Shown here: positions 5,708-14,196 of the stretch, in pieces | Numbering within the stretch: position 1 is the first letter of the stretch | Layout: each line of letters begins with the position of its first letter | Assembly (NCBI GenBank): GCA_030599515.1 | Contig: JAUVNV010000027.1 | Span: 1-15,583, forward strand | Direction of reading: 5' to 3' | Length of the DNA stretch: 15,583 nt | From: Acidimicrobiia bacterium | Lineage (GTDB): Bacteria > Actinomycetota > Acidimicrobiia > Spongiisociales > UBA5794 | Made by a program: the position numbers and the translations under genes | The notes under the pieces: generated by a model | The model's input: the letters and a program-made list of their open reading frames with translations, nothing else | Database searches by the model: none | What the model was told of the DNA's origin: nothing

Positions 5708-7429
5708 ATGTCAACAGGAACGGGCGCACAGTCCGTCGTCGAAGCTCTGCAGCGCGAAGGCGTTGAGGTCGTCTTCGGCGTGCCCGGCGGAGCGATTCTC
5801 CCGATCTACGACGCAGTGCTCCAGAGCCCGATTCGGCATGTTCTCGCCCGTCACGAACAAGGCGCAGGCCACATGGCCGAGGGCTACGCACAGGTGACCG
5901 GACGTCCCGGAGTGATCTTCGCAACCTCGGGACCGGGCGCGACCAATCTCGTCACGCCGTTGATGAACGCTCTCCTGGACTCCACTCCCCTCGTGGCCAT
6001 CACCGGACAGGTCGCGACCATCTCCATCGGAACGGATGCCTTCCAAGAGGCACCAACCACGGCCATCACAAAACACTGCACGAAGCGCAACTGGCTCGTG
6101 ACCGACGCCGCAGACATCGCCGGCGTCGTTGCTGAGGCATTCGACGTCGCAACGACCGGCAGGCCCGGACCCGTGTTGATCGACGTCCCGAAAGACGTTC
6201 AGGCGGCAGATGCCATCTGGTCCGAGGCGACGATCCGCGTGGCGTCTCCTTCGATCTCCGATCACGGGTCGATCGATGCTGCCATCCACCTCATCGAACG
6301 GGCCTCTCGACCCGCCCTCTACGTCGGTGGCGGGATCCTGAGGTCACGTGCCTCCGACGAGCTGCTCCGGTTTGCCGAGCTCACCAACATTCCGGTGGTG
6401 ACGACGCTGATGGGACGCGGCGCCTTCCCGGACCTTCATCCGCTCGCTCTGGGCATGCCGGGTATGCACGGTAACTACACCGCGATCACCGCGTTGCAGC
6501 GCTCCGACTTGATCGTCGCGATCGGCGTCCGTTTCGATGACCGGGTGACCGGCGACCCTTCGACATTCGCCCCTCACGCCGACGTCGTCCACATCGACGT
6601 TGATCCGAACGAGATCGGCAAGATACGGGTTGCCCAGGTTGGCATCGTGGGCGATGCCGGAGAAGTGTTGGGAGGGCTCGTCGAAGCGTGGGGTGACCGA
6701 CCCGCTCCCCCGCGAGCTCCGTGGATGGAGACCTTGCAAGGTTGGCAGCGGGACAAGCCGATCGTCTATGAACAGAGCAGCGACGGCCCGATCAAACCGC
6801 AATTCGTCATCGACGAGCTATGGAGGCTCACCGACGGCGACGCGGTGTTAGTCGCCGGTGTCGGCCAACACCAGATGTGGGCCTCACAGCTCTGGCGCTT
6901 CCGGCGACCGCACACGTGGGTGAACTCGGGCGGTCTGGGAACCATGGGTTTCGCCATCCCGGCCGCAATCGGCGCGAAGGTTGCCGCGCCCGATGAGCTC
7001 GTGTACGCCATCGACGGTGACGGGTGCTTTCAGATGACGTTCCAGGAACTCATCACTGCCGCCGATGAGGGCATCGCCATCAAGGTCGCAGTGATCAACA
7101 ATCACCACTACGGCCTCGTCAAACAGTGGCAGGACCTCTTCTACGAGGGGCGGTATTCGGCGGTGCAACTCGGCAACAAGTGGCCGGACTACCCGGCACT
7201 GGCAGCATCCCTCGGCTGCGTCGGCCTCCGCGCTACGACACCCGCAGAGGTTCCGGTGGTGATCGAGGAATCTCTCGCCATCGTTGACCGCCCCGTGGTC
7301 ATCGAGTTCGTCGTCGACGACGAGGAAGCGCTCTGGCCGATGGTCGTGGCCGGCGGGAACAACGACGAAGTCCACCTGGGTCCCGAGACGGTCATCGGCG
7401 ACGCGGCACATCGGCCGAGGATCATCTGA
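5708..7429 (+). CDS. ilvB: Acetolactate synthase, large (catalytic) subunit
   Basis: Thiamine-diphosphate enzyme (573 aa) that condenses two pyruvates to 2-acetolactate, or pyruvate and 2-ketobutyrate to acetohydroxybutyrate, the first common step of valine, leucine and isoleucine synthesis. The N-terminal ThDP domain has FGVPGGAILPIYD and the catalytic Glu50 in RHEQGAGHMAEGYA. The biosynthetic-type GTDAFQE motif is present, as are LGMPGMHG and RFDDRVTG in the central domain. The C-terminal ThDP/metal motif starts at GDG (437-439) and ends at NN (464-465), followed by KQWQDLFYEGRYS. ATG 5708 has AGGAAG five bases upstream; longer readings lack homology. The end, WPMVVAGGNNDEVHLGP, is typical of the biosynthetic enzyme. 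Unusually, neither a regulatory subunit (ilvN/ilvH) nor ilvC follows; the next gene is convergent after 8 bp. Confidence 0.95.
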   Translation: MSTGTGAQSVVEALQREGVEVVFGVPGGAILPIYDAVLQSPIRHVLARHEQGAGHMAEGYAQVTGRPGVIFATSGPGATNLVTPLMNALLDSTPLVAITGQVATISIGTDAFQEAPTTAITKHCTKRNWLVTDAADIAGVVAEAFDVATTGRPGPVLIDVPKDVQAADAIWSEATIRVASPSISDHGSIDAAIHLIERASRPALYVGGGILRSRASDELLRFAELTNIPVVTTLMGRGAFPDLHPLALGMPGMHGNYTAITALQRSDLIVAIGVRFDDRVTGDPSTFAPHADVVHIDVDPNEIGKIRVAQVGIVGDAGEVLGGLVEAWGDRPAPPRAPWMETLQGWQRDKPIVYEQSSDGPIKPQFVIDELWRLTDGDAVLVAGVGQHQMWASQLWRFRRPHTWVNSGGLGTMGFAIPAAIGAKVAAPDELVYAIDGDGCFQMTFQELITAADEGIAIKVAVINNHHYGLVKQWQDLFYEGRYSAVQLGNKWPDYPALAASLGCVGLRATTPAEVPVVIEESLAIVDRPVVIEFVVDDEEALWPMVVAGGNNDEVHLGPETVIGDAAHRPRII

Positions 7430-7437
7430 CCAGGACC

Positions 7438-7809
7438 TCAGCCGGTGACCTCTGAATTGTGGTGCATGAGGCACCGCCACCCGGCGTCGCGCCGCAGCCA
7501 GACACCGGTGAACCGGAGTTCGAGGACGTCCTCATCAGAGGGGCGGAGCACCCGGTACCCGCCGAGAACGAGCACGATGTCACCGTGCTGACGGACGTGC
7601 ATCTCGTAGGGTCCGACGAAGACGGCCGGTTCCGTGACTCCGGCTACCCAATCGAGATACTCGGATTTGTCGCGCACGAGACCGTCGTAGTTCGTGTACA
7701 TCCACTCTTCAGCAAGCATCGATTCCAGGGGTCCGACCCCCTCCGCACCGATCGCAGCGAACCAGTCCCGGTATCGGCGAGTCAGTTGATCGACCAGATC
7801 ATCGGGCAT
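7438..7809 (-). CDS. NTF2-like / DUF4440-type protein
   Basis: A 123-aa protein with an NTF2-like (SnoaL / DUF4440) alpha+beta cone fold by pattern: an N-terminal amphipathic helix (VDQLTRRYRDWF), the EEWMYTNYDGLVRDKSEYLDWV block typical of DUF4440, then alternating strands ending in TGVWLRRDAGWRCLMHHNS. The fold serves as a dehydratase, isomerase, hydrolase or binding domain, so activity is not predictable; His116 and His117 near the end are possible pocket residues. ATG 7809 has an excellent Shine-Dalgarno (GAGGAGG, 5 bp away), so the far longer open frame upstream is rejected. It is divergent from the SDR at 7892 (82 bp between starts) and convergent with ilvB (8 bp between stops). A candidate -10, TAGCAT, lies at 7829-7834. 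Confidence 0.85.
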   Translation of the reverse strand: MPDDLVDQLTRRYRDWFAAIGAEGVGPLESMLAEEWMYTNYDGLVRDKSEYLDWVAGVTEPAVFVGPYEMHVRQHGDIVLVLGGYRVLRPSDEDVLELRFTGVWLRRDAGWRCLMHHNSEVTG

Positions 7810-7859
7810 CCGCACCTCCTCAGTTCTGATGCTATTCGATGGCGGCCCGCCGAGCCGGG

Positions 7860-7865
7860 TAACAT
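7860..7865 (+). promoter_or_regulatory. Candidate -10 box for the SDR at 7892
   Basis: TAACAT fits TANNNT and begins 32 nt before GTG 7892. It sits in the loop of a small dyad, CCGGG (7855-7859) and CCCGG (7866-7870), which could be an operator. Confidence 0.3.
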
Positions 7866-7891
7866 CCCGGCAACCGGCCAAGGAGCGCGCA

Positions 7892-8644
7892 GTGAAGGGG
7901 TTTGACGGTCGTGTGGCCCTCGTGACGGGGGGAGGTTCAGGCATCGGCCTGGCGACGTGCCTCGCCTTTGCCGAGAACGGGGCACGGGTCGCGGTCGCCG
8001 ACATCTCCCCCGCAGGTGGCGAGGAGACGGTGGTCCGAATCGAGCACGCCGGCGGAGAGGCGGAGTTCTTCGAGGTCGACGTCACCGACGAGGTCCAGGT
8101 GGCGCGAATGGTGGATGACGTCGTCAAGCGCTTCGACAGCCTCGACGTCGCCTACAACAATGCCGGAGTCGAAGGCCAACGCGTCCGTCTCCACGAGACC
8201 ACAACCGATCACTGGCGCAAGGTGATGTCGATCAACGTTGATGGTGTGTTCTTCTGTATGAAGTATGAACTGGCACAGATGCTCGAACAGGGCGGCGGCG
8301 CCATCGTGAACGCTTCGTCGACCTTCGGTCTCGCCGGCGGCGCCGGAGGCCCGTATCCGGCGAGCAAGCACGCGATCGTGGGGCTGACGAAGAGTGTGGC
8401 GCTCGACTACGCCGAAGACGGCATTCGGGTGAACTCGATCCATCCCGGCGCCATTGAAACCCCCATGATCGAGCGGTTGCGGACCGATCCGGTTCTCGGT
8501 GACGCGCTCGCGACAATGCATCCGATGGGCCGCATGGGCCGACCGGAGGAGATCGCCGCTGCGGTCGTCTGGCTCTGCTCCGACGACGCTTCGTTCGTGA
8601 CCGGTCACACGCTCGTCGTCGACGGGGGAAACCTGGCTCGGTGA
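7892..8644 (+). CDS. Classical short-chain dehydrogenase/reductase (SDR)
   Basis: A 250-aa Rossmann-fold oxidoreductase interconverting an alcohol and a ketone with NAD(P). All classical motifs are present: TGGGSGIG (12-19), acidic Asp37 after strand 2 favouring NAD over NADP, NNAG (89-92), and the catalytic tetrad Asn115, Ser142, Tyr155, Lys159 (YPASK). The C-terminus has HPGAIETPM and the FVTGHTLVVDGG ending of FabG-like SDRs. GTG 7892 is chosen because AGGAG lies 6 bp upstream and the protein starts like its relatives; the reading from 7829 has no ribosome-binding site. It diverges from an NTF2-like gene and converges with the minus-strand SDR with only 3 bp between stops. The substrate is unknown. 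Confidence 0.93.
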   Translation: MKGFDGRVALVTGGGSGIGLATCLAFAENGARVAVADISPAGGEETVVRIEHAGGEAEFFEVDVTDEVQVARMVDDVVKRFDSLDVAYNNAGVEGQRVRLHETTTDHWRKVMSINVDGVFFCMKYELAQMLEQGGGAIVNASSTFGLAGGAGGPYPASKHAIVGLTKSVALDYAEDGIRVNSIHPGAIETPMIERLRTDPVLGDALATMHPMGRMGRPEEIAAAVVWLCSDDASFVTGHTLVVDGGNLAR

Positions 8645-8647
8645 GGA

Positions 8648-9415
8648 TCAGAATCGTGGTAGATGCCAGCCACCGTCGATCGGAATCGTGGCCCCGGTGA
8701 CGCCGGAGAACAACGGACCACACAACTCTGCCGCGATGGCGGCTACCTCAGCGCGCGTCACGAGCCGTCCGAGAGGGGTATGTTCGATGGCCCGTCCCAC
8801 GAAGTCGTGGTCGAACTCGGCGATGACATCGGCGCTCTCTGCGATCTGACCAGGGGTGATGGCGTTCACGGTGATCTCCGGTCCCAGCTCGATCGCGAGG
8901 CTCTCCGTCAAGGTCTGCAACGAAGCCTTCGCAAGCGTGTAGATGGAGTGGTTGCGAAGGTAGGCCGACCCGGCGGAGACGTTGATGATCCTCCCCCACC
9001 CTGCCGCGCGCATTTCGGGTGCCAACTCTTGAGATGCCACGAATGCGGCCTTGACGTTGGTATCCCATATCCGGTCCCACTCCTCCTCGGCCATTTCGGC
9101 GAACGGCGTCATGGCGAAGGGCCCACAGTTGTTCACGAGCACCTGAATCGTGCGCCCACCCAGAGCACGCCCGGCATCCGCCACGAGCCGGCGCGTCCCC
9201 TCCGCGGTGCCGACGTCTCCGCGCACCGCGACATGAGCCCCGCCACCCGAGAGCGATTCCACAAGGGCTTCGGCGACCTCGCTCGACTTGTGAAAGTTGA
9301 CGGCCACGTCCGCACCCCGGGCCGCGAGGGCCGTCGCGATCGCTGCTCCGAGCCTGCGAGATCCGGCCGTGACCAGCGCCGCCTTACCCTCGAGGAAGGG
9401 CTCAGTCACGGTCAA
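8648..9415 (-). CDS. SDR family oxidoreductase, RRLG type (last gene of the catabolic cluster)
   Basis: A 255-aa SDR with atypical motifs. The cofactor loop reads TAGSRRLG (16-23): the first Gly of TGxxxGxG is Ala and the middle one Arg, as in some NADPH-dependent, pteridine-reductase-like SDRs. NNAG is replaced by NNCGPF (95-100). Catalytic residues appear intact: Asn120, a serine in VSAGSA (about 147), Tyr159 and Lys163. It ends in GGWHLPRF. It overlaps the DUF917 stop, so translation is probably coupled; the start is TTG 9415 or GTG 9409, and neither has a strong Shine-Dalgarno. It is a paralogue of the SDR at 14599-15360, roughly half identical by eye, sharing NNxGP, GWGRI and the LPRF end, so the two probably act on related intermediates. 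Confidence 0.9.
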   Translation of the reverse strand: MTVTEPFLEGKAALVTAGSRRLGAAIATALAARGADVAVNFHKSSEVAEALVESLSGGGAHVAVRGDVGTAEGTRRLVADAGRALGGRTIQVLVNNCGPFAMTPFAEMAEEEWDRIWDTNVKAAFVASQELAPEMRAAGWGRIINVSAGSAYLRNHSIYTLAKASLQTLTESLAIELGPEITVNAITPGQIAESADVIAEFDHDFVGRAIEHTPLGRLVTRAEVAAIAAELCGPLFSGVTGATIPIDGGWHLPRF

Positions 9416-10472
9416 TCAGGTTCTCGATGGGGATGAAATCCTCTCGAAAGCCGAGAACATCGAGTGCCTTGGAGAACAGGGCGAATGCTTCGGCCGTTCG
9501 GAACGCCGGATTTGCTGCCATCCCCAGGTACGTGATCTCCATCCCTTCGACGACGTCGGCATTGGTCACCGGAACCCCCCGGCCATCGACGGCACAGATC
9601 AGATCGGGGACCGTCGCCAGCACTTCCCCATCGCGGGACGCGACCATGTTCTCGTTCTGGAAGGCGACGTCGAGTGGCAGATCCCCCCGCAACTCGACGC
9701 GCCCGAAGTCGAAACCACCCCGTATCCCCGACTCGACGGACGCGACGACGCCCCGACCGAGGAGGTAGGCATCAAAACGTTCGAGCAGGACCGCTGCGAC
9801 GTCGCCACCCTCCGCTTGCGTCCGACGGATCGTGGCCCCAATGCCCTCGCACAGCGTCGTCGTGTCTCGAATGATGTGGCGCTTCATGTCGGCACCCTGC
9901 ATCGCGTAGCAGGCGATCGCGGCGACGCCGCCTAGCTCGGAGGAGATCGCCCGAGCCACGCGCTCCATGTCGTAGGAACTCTCCGTCCGGAGCACGGCGG
10001 TGATCCGATCCTCATTGGCCAATCCAAGCGGAGAGATGCCGATCCGGCCGAGATGGAACGTGGTCATGTCGATCTGCGGAACGGCGCGTCCGACCGGGTC
10101 ACCATCCACGACCGGAATGCTCTTCTGGATTGCAACCTGCATCGGAGTGAGGCTGTTGCCGGCGCCGGTCTCGAACGGGATCACGAACGAGGGTTCGAAA
10201 CCCATCGCCCCGGCGAGTGTATCCATCGCCCAGGTCGGCGAGTACGTCCTCGGATTGCTCTTCGATGCCACCGGCGATCCCATGCCGGCAACGACCGCTC
10301 CCCACGCGTCGTCATCGATCTCATCCGCCGAGGCCAGCTCGACACCGGTGCCGAATTGGAGGATCCTGTCCACCAACTTGGCGCCTTCACTCACCGATCC
10401 ACCACCGCCCGCCCCGAGGAATCCTCCACCAACGGAGATATCGAGCATCTGCTCTCTGCCGATGGTCCTCAT
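9402..10472 (-). CDS. DUF917 / S-methyl-thiohydantoin desulfurase family protein
   Basis: A 356-aa protein of the former DUF917 family (PF06032), now named in Pfam after S-methyl-thiohydantoin desulfurase. The N-terminus carries the diagnostic Gly-rich stretch FLGAGGGGS (18-26). Further blocks: GMGSPVASKSNP, FVIPFETGAGNSL, IPVVDGDPVGRAVPQI, an ELGGVAAIACYAM region and, near the end, VPDLICAVDGRGVPVTNADV. Family members commonly sit with hydantoinase/oxoprolinase or purine and heterocycle catabolic genes. Here it follows the molybdenum-hydroxylase large subunit after 21 bp and overlaps the next SDR, so it belongs to the same transcript. ATG 10472 is preceded by AAGGAG, 7 bp away. Whether the true substrate is a thiohydantoin cannot be told; no hydantoinase gene is in the window. 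It is cytoplasmic, with no signal peptide. Confidence 0.88.
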   Translation of the reverse strand: MRTIGREQMLDISVGGGFLGAGGGGSVSEGAKLVDRILQFGTGVELASADEIDDDAWGAVVAGMGSPVASKSNPRTYSPTWAMDTLAGAMGFEPSFVIPFETGAGNSLTPMQVAIQKSIPVVDGDPVGRAVPQIDMTTFHLGRIGISPLGLANEDRITAVLRTESSYDMERVARAISSELGGVAAIACYAMQGADMKRHIIRDTTTLCEGIGATIRRTQAEGGDVAAVLLERFDAYLLGRGVVASVESGIRGGFDFGRVELRGDLPLDVAFQNENMVASRDGEVLATVPDLICAVDGRGVPVTNADVVEGMEITYLGMAANPAFRTAEAFALFSKALDVLGFREDFIPIENLIDRD

Positions 10473-10493
10473 GTGATCGCTCCTTCGAATCGG

Positions 10494-12785
10494 TCAGTCT
10501 TCTCGGTTCTCCGCCAGGGCATCCAGTACGTCCTCGGGGGTGATCGGTATGCGGTTGATGGCTCCACCCGTCGCGTCCGCAATGGCGTTCCCGATCGCGG
10601 CAGCAACCGGCACGATCGGAGGCTCGGCTGCACCCTTGGCTCCGTGCGGACCCTCCTCGTCGGGATGCTCGAGGAGCACGGCTTCGACCCTCGGGACATC
10701 GAGGGCGATCGGTACTCGATAGGCTTCGAGCGTTCGCTGCCGATAGCGCCCATCCTCCCCGATCTGGAGTCCTTCGTAGAGGGCATAGCCGATTCCCTGG
10801 GCGACACCCCCTTGAATCTGGCCGATCACGCCCTCGGGAGTGATGGCCTTGCCGACTTCCTGCACGACCACGTAGCGGAGGACCGTGACCAACCCCGTGT
10901 CGGGGTCGACCTCGACCTCGGCGATGTGGACGTGGTAAGTCGGCGTCGGGAACGTCGGGAACAACAGACCGACGGCTGTGTCGGGGTCGTACTTCGGCGT
11001 AGGTGTGGCGTAGGACCCCGAAGCGACCAGCGGCCCGACGTCGTACAGGGCCTGTGTGGCGACCTCGGCGAGGGTCACGCGCCGGTTCCACTCACCCTTC
11101 ACCGACACATGGCCGTCCCCGATCTCGACGTCGTCGGGCAACTCCCCGAGAAGTCGGGCACCGGCGCGGACAACCTGTTCTCGGAGTCCGGTACCCGCCT
11201 CCCGAACAGCCCGACCCACGATATGGGTGGTTCGACTGCCCTGAGCACCGCCGTCGTGTCCTTGCACGTCCGTGTCGGGCATCGTCACGATGACGTCCCT
11301 CGGGTCGATCCCGAGCTCATCGGCGGCGATCTGGCGAACCCCCATGGCGACAGCTCCGGTCCCGATCTCGCTGGCGCCGGTGATGACGCCGAGGGTCCCA
11401 TCGACATCGAGTTTGAGCGTGACCTGCCCCGGGGCGGGATTGGTGAGCCACAGCGTCGCGGCCATCCCGACGCCCCGATTGGGGCCCTTCCCCATGTCCG
11501 CCCACGGGGCCACGGCTTCCACTTCTGCGAAGGCGGTTCTCATGATCCCGGCATCGGTGAGGATCTGGCCGTTGAGCATTCTGTGCCCGTCGTCCATCAG
11601 ATTGCGGATCCGGAACTCACGTCGGTCCATGGCGATGGTGTTGGCGAGGTTGTCGGTGTGCCGCTCGAGAGCGAAATTCAGGTAGGTGCCGCTGACGCCG
11701 CGAAATGCACCCGTCGGTGTCGTGTTCGTGTACACGGCACGTGCCACGACTCTCGTGGATGGGACCTCGTAGACCGACCCGGCGAGGAAGATCGGGATGC
11801 TGATCAGAAACACGGTGTCGGTGGCATAGGCGCCGCAATCCATGTCACAGAGGAACTCCCGAGCGACGATCCGGCCGTCGTTCATGACTCCCGATCGGAT
11901 CCTGATGATGGCGTTCTCACGGGAATTGCACGTGAGCAGGTCTTCGGAGCGATCGAAGACGAGCTTCACCGGGGCCCGAACGAGGCGGGCGAGCAGTGCC
12001 GCATATGGCTCCAGGCCGACATCGAGCCGGGCTCCGAAACCGCCCCCCATGTGGTGTCCAATGACTCGGATCCGAGAAGGATTCACGCCCAGGGCCCGGG
12101 CGGTACGGGATCGCACGTTCCACGGGTACTGGTGAGAGACGTGGATCGTGTACCGATCCTCCTCGTATATCGCAGTAGCGCTCTTCGGCTCGAGGTAGGC
12201 CTGGTATTGGCGGTCCGCTACGAATACGTCCTCAACGATGTGGTCTGCCCCAGCGAACGCCTCGTCGACGCCACCGGGATCGGCCGTCATCTCGCCGACG
12301 ACGTTGCCCTGGCGTGGCCACTCCGGCAGGCCGGGAACGGGCGCGAACGTCTCCCAGTTCTCGTGAACCAGCGGAGCACCCTCCGTCAGCGCTGCCTCGA
12401 GCGAGGCGACCGGCGGTGACTCTTCGATGTTCACGATCACGTCGGAGACCGCGCGTCGCGCTGCCTTCAGACTGTCGGCGACCACCGCCGCGATCGGCTC
12501 CCCCTCGTAGTGAACCGTGTCCGATGCGAAGAGTGGTTCGTCGTCGAGCGCGAGGCCGCTGCGCAGGTCCGGTGCGTCTTCGGCGGTGACCACGGCTCGG
12601 ACACCAGCTTGGGCCGCAGCTGCGGAGGTATCGATCCCGATGATGCGACCGGACGGGACCGGGGAGAGCACCAGGGCGGCATAGAGCGTTCCGGTGAGCT
12701 CGAAGTCCACACCGTAAACTGCCTCGCCGCGCACCTTCGGCTCGGCATCGAGACGGGGCACGCTCTTCCCGACGGAGCCGCTCAT
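10494..12785 (-). CDS. Molybdenum hydroxylase large subunit (xanthine oxidase family)
   Basis: A 763-aa molybdopterin-binding catalytic subunit of a three-subunit hydroxylase that inserts water-derived oxygen into a C-H bond of an aldehyde or heterocycle. The N-terminal a/b-hammerhead domain starts at RLDAEPKVRGEAVYGVD (about 11-27). Molybdenum-domain motifs: GGGFGAR (247-253), TPTGAFRG (356-363) and the catalytic-base segment KGAAEP with Glu721. The loop AFRGVSG (360-366) lacks the Cys of AYRCSFR, so this is not a form I CO dehydrogenase. The AFRG loop is shared by xanthine-dehydrogenase-like enzymes and many uncharacterised form-II or CoxL-like proteins. Length is normal. ATG 12785 overlaps the 2Fe-2S gene's stop as ATGA, indicating coupling. 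No MoCo insertion gene (xdhC/coxD-like) is in the window. The substrate is unknown. Confidence 0.93.
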   Translation of the reverse strand: MSGSVGKSVPRLDAEPKVRGEAVYGVDFELTGTLYAALVLSPVPSGRIIGIDTSAAAAQAGVRAVVTAEDAPDLRSGLALDDEPLFASDTVHYEGEPIAAVVADSLKAARRAVSDVIVNIEESPPVASLEAALTEGAPLVHENWETFAPVPGLPEWPRQGNVVGEMTADPGGVDEAFAGADHIVEDVFVADRQYQAYLEPKSATAIYEEDRYTIHVSHQYPWNVRSRTARALGVNPSRIRVIGHHMGGGFGARLDVGLEPYAALLARLVRAPVKLVFDRSEDLLTCNSRENAIIRIRSGVMNDGRIVAREFLCDMDCGAYATDTVFLISIPIFLAGSVYEVPSTRVVARAVYTNTTPTGAFRGVSGTYLNFALERHTDNLANTIAMDRREFRIRNLMDDGHRMLNGQILTDAGIMRTAFAEVEAVAPWADMGKGPNRGVGMAATLWLTNPAPGQVTLKLDVDGTLGVITGASEIGTGAVAMGVRQIAADELGIDPRDVIVTMPDTDVQGHDGGAQGSRTTHIVGRAVREAGTGLREQVVRAGARLLGELPDDVEIGDGHVSVKGEWNRRVTLAEVATQALYDVGPLVASGSYATPTPKYDPDTAVGLLFPTFPTPTYHVHIAEVEVDPDTGLVTVLRYVVVQEVGKAITPEGVIGQIQGGVAQGIGYALYEGLQIGEDGRYRQRTLEAYRVPIALDVPRVEAVLLEHPDEEGPHGAKGAAEPPIVPVAAAIGNAIADATGGAINRIPITPEDVLDALAENRED

Positions 12786-13252
12786 GAGCGCTCCTCCGTA
12801 GCGGTGAGGACGGCATCGATGATCGTGGAGTAGCCGGTGCACCGACACAGGTTTCCCGACAGAGCCTCCCGGATGTCCCTCTCGGTTGGTTTCGAATTCT
12901 CCTCGATCAGAGCCGTCAGGGTCATGACGAAGCCGGGTGTGCAGAAACCGCACTGCACGGCGAATCCGTCGACGAAGGCTCGTTGAATCGGGGTCAGAGA
13001 TCCATCGGACCCGACGAGTCCTTCGATCGTCGATACCGTGCGACCGGCCGCTGCCGGGGCCGGATAGATGCACGAATCGACCGGCTTGCCGTCCACAAGC
13101 ACCGTACAGGCGCCGCATTCACCCTCGTCGCACCCTTCCTTCGCTCCGGTCAGGAGTAGCTCGTCGCGCAGCACATGCAGAAGGGTCTCGTCTGCTGCCA
13201 CGTCAACAGTGACGGTGCGGCCGTTGACGGTCATGGAGAATTCGGCACTCAT
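12782..13252 (-). CDS. Molybdenum hydroxylase small subunit, (2Fe-2S)2
   Basis: A 156-aa iron-sulfur subunit that carries electrons from the molybdenum centre to FAD. The N-terminal plant-ferredoxin-type cluster is ligated by Cys41, Cys46, Cys49 (CDEGECGAC) and Cys61. The C-terminal helical cluster uses Cys101, Cys104 (QCGFC), Cys136 and Cys138 (CRC). All eight cysteines are present. Length matches CoxS/XdhC-type small subunits. ATG 13252 is set by the ATGA overlap with the FAD-subunit stop; a longer reading from 13279 has no support. Its own stop overlaps the large-subunit start in the same way, giving tight M-S-L stoichiometric coupling. Confidence 0.95.
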   Translation of the reverse strand: MSAEFSMTVNGRTVTVDVAADETLLHVLRDELLLTGAKEGCDEGECGACTVLVDGKPVDSCIYPAPAAAGRTVSTIEGLVGSDGSLTPIQRAFVDGFAVQCGFCTPGFVMTLTALIEENSKPTERDIREALSGNLCRCTGYSTIIDAVLTATEERS

Positions 13253-14109
13253 CGCTGCTCCACGGCGCGCTCGCGACACGTTGCGACCGCCCGGACGAGC
13301 AAGCCGGGGAGCACATGCCGGCGATAGGAGGCCGAAGCTCTGGCGTCGTCGATCGGTGTCGCCGAATCCACGAGGGCACGACCGGCCTCGGCGACGGTCC
13401 CCTCTTCGAGGCGGGAGCCTTCAAGAACGCTCTCAGCTTCGACTGCTCGATATGCCCGCGGTGCCACCGCGCAGGCCGCGACTTTGGCCGATTCGACATT
13501 GCCGACAGCATCGAACGTGAGGCGAACCGCCAACCCCGCGATGGCAACTTCCATGGCGCTCCGCCGGCCGAGCTTGAGATAGGTCTCGCCGCATCTCTCA
13601 CCCGGTGGTCTCGCGGTGACGGCCGTGAGCAGCTCGTCCGGAAGTCGGGCTGTCGAGCGCCGCCCGAGGAGAAACTCATCGAGCGGGAGACGGCGTACGC
13701 CACTTGCCCTGCGGAGCTCCACTTGTGCATCGGCGATCAGGAGCGGGGCGACTGTATCGGCCGCCGGAGAAGCGTTGCAGAGATTCCCGCCGAGGGTTCC
13801 GACTTCCTGGGTCTGCCAGCTGCCGACGGTGGAAGCGGCCTCTGCCAGTGCCGGGAAGGCCGCCACGACGAGCGGATCGGTGGCGAGGTGCCGGTGCGTC
13901 GTCAGGGCCCCGATCGCGTGAGAGCCGTTCTTCGTCAGGCCCTCCATCTCGCAGAGGTTCCCGATGTACAGGAACAGCGAAGGGTTGATCTCCCGTCGCA
14001 TGTGCTGGATCATCACGTCGGTGCCACCGGCTACGACCTGAGCCTCGTCCCCGACATCGGCGAGACACGCCAGCGCCTCTTCGATCGACCCGACGGTACG
14101 GAACTCCAC
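13249..14109 (-). CDS. Molybdenum hydroxylase FAD-binding medium subunit
   Basis: A 286-aa FAD subunit (CoxM-like, FAD_binding_5 plus CO_deh_flav_C) that takes electrons from the 2Fe-2S subunit and passes them to the acceptor. The FAD pyrophosphate motifs are AGGTD (27-31) and TLGGNLCNASPAAD (105-118); GETYLKLGRRSAMEVAIAG marks the C-terminal flavodehydrogenase domain. Length is normal. GTG 14109 has AGGAG 6 bp upstream. It is the first gene of the M-S-L block and has an 87-bp gap to the NTF2-like gene upstream, with a candidate -10 TAGCAT in it, so it may start its own transcript or be read from the upstream SDR. Confidence 0.94.
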   Translation of the reverse strand: MEFRTVGSIEEALACLADVGDEAQVVAGGTDVMIQHMRREINPSLFLYIGNLCEMEGLTKNGSHAIGALTTHRHLATDPLVVAAFPALAEAASTVGSWQTQEVGTLGGNLCNASPAADTVAPLLIADAQVELRRASGVRRLPLDEFLLGRRSTARLPDELLTAVTARPPGERCGETYLKLGRRSAMEVAIAGLAVRLTFDAVGNVESAKVAACAVAPRAYRAVEAESVLEGSRLEEGTVAEAGRALVDSATPIDDARASASYRRHVLPGLLVRAVATCRERAVEQR

Positions 14110-14142
14110 AGCGACTCCTCTCCCGAACTGGCGGGCACGCGC

Positions 14143-14148
14143 ATGCTA
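14143..14148 (-). promoter_or_regulatory. Candidate -10 box for the molybdenum hydroxylase operon
   Basis: TAGCAT on the minus strand fits TANNNT and begins 39 nt before GTG 14109, in the only sizeable gap of the cluster. No clear -35. Confidence 0.3.
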
Positions 14149-14196
14149 CCAGTCGACAAGTCCCGCCGATCTCGCTAGTGGAACCAGGACTCCTCT

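Noticed and set aside
7438..8127. 229-codon reading of the NTF2-like gene
   Set aside because: The first 106 codons are antisense to the SDR and of low-complexity Ser/Thr/Arg composition; a perfect Shine-Dalgarno places the start at 7809.
10053..12419. 788-codon open frame on the plus strand
   Set aside because: It is antisense to the molybdenum-hydroxylase large subunit, whose motifs and length are complete. The plus frame has no recognisable domain, and long antisense frames are common in GC-rich coding DNA.
10494..14109. Aerobic CO dehydrogenase (coxMSL)
   Set aside because: Gene order matches, but the large subunit has AFRGVSG instead of the Cys-containing AYRCSFR loop, so form I CO dehydrogenase is excluded.
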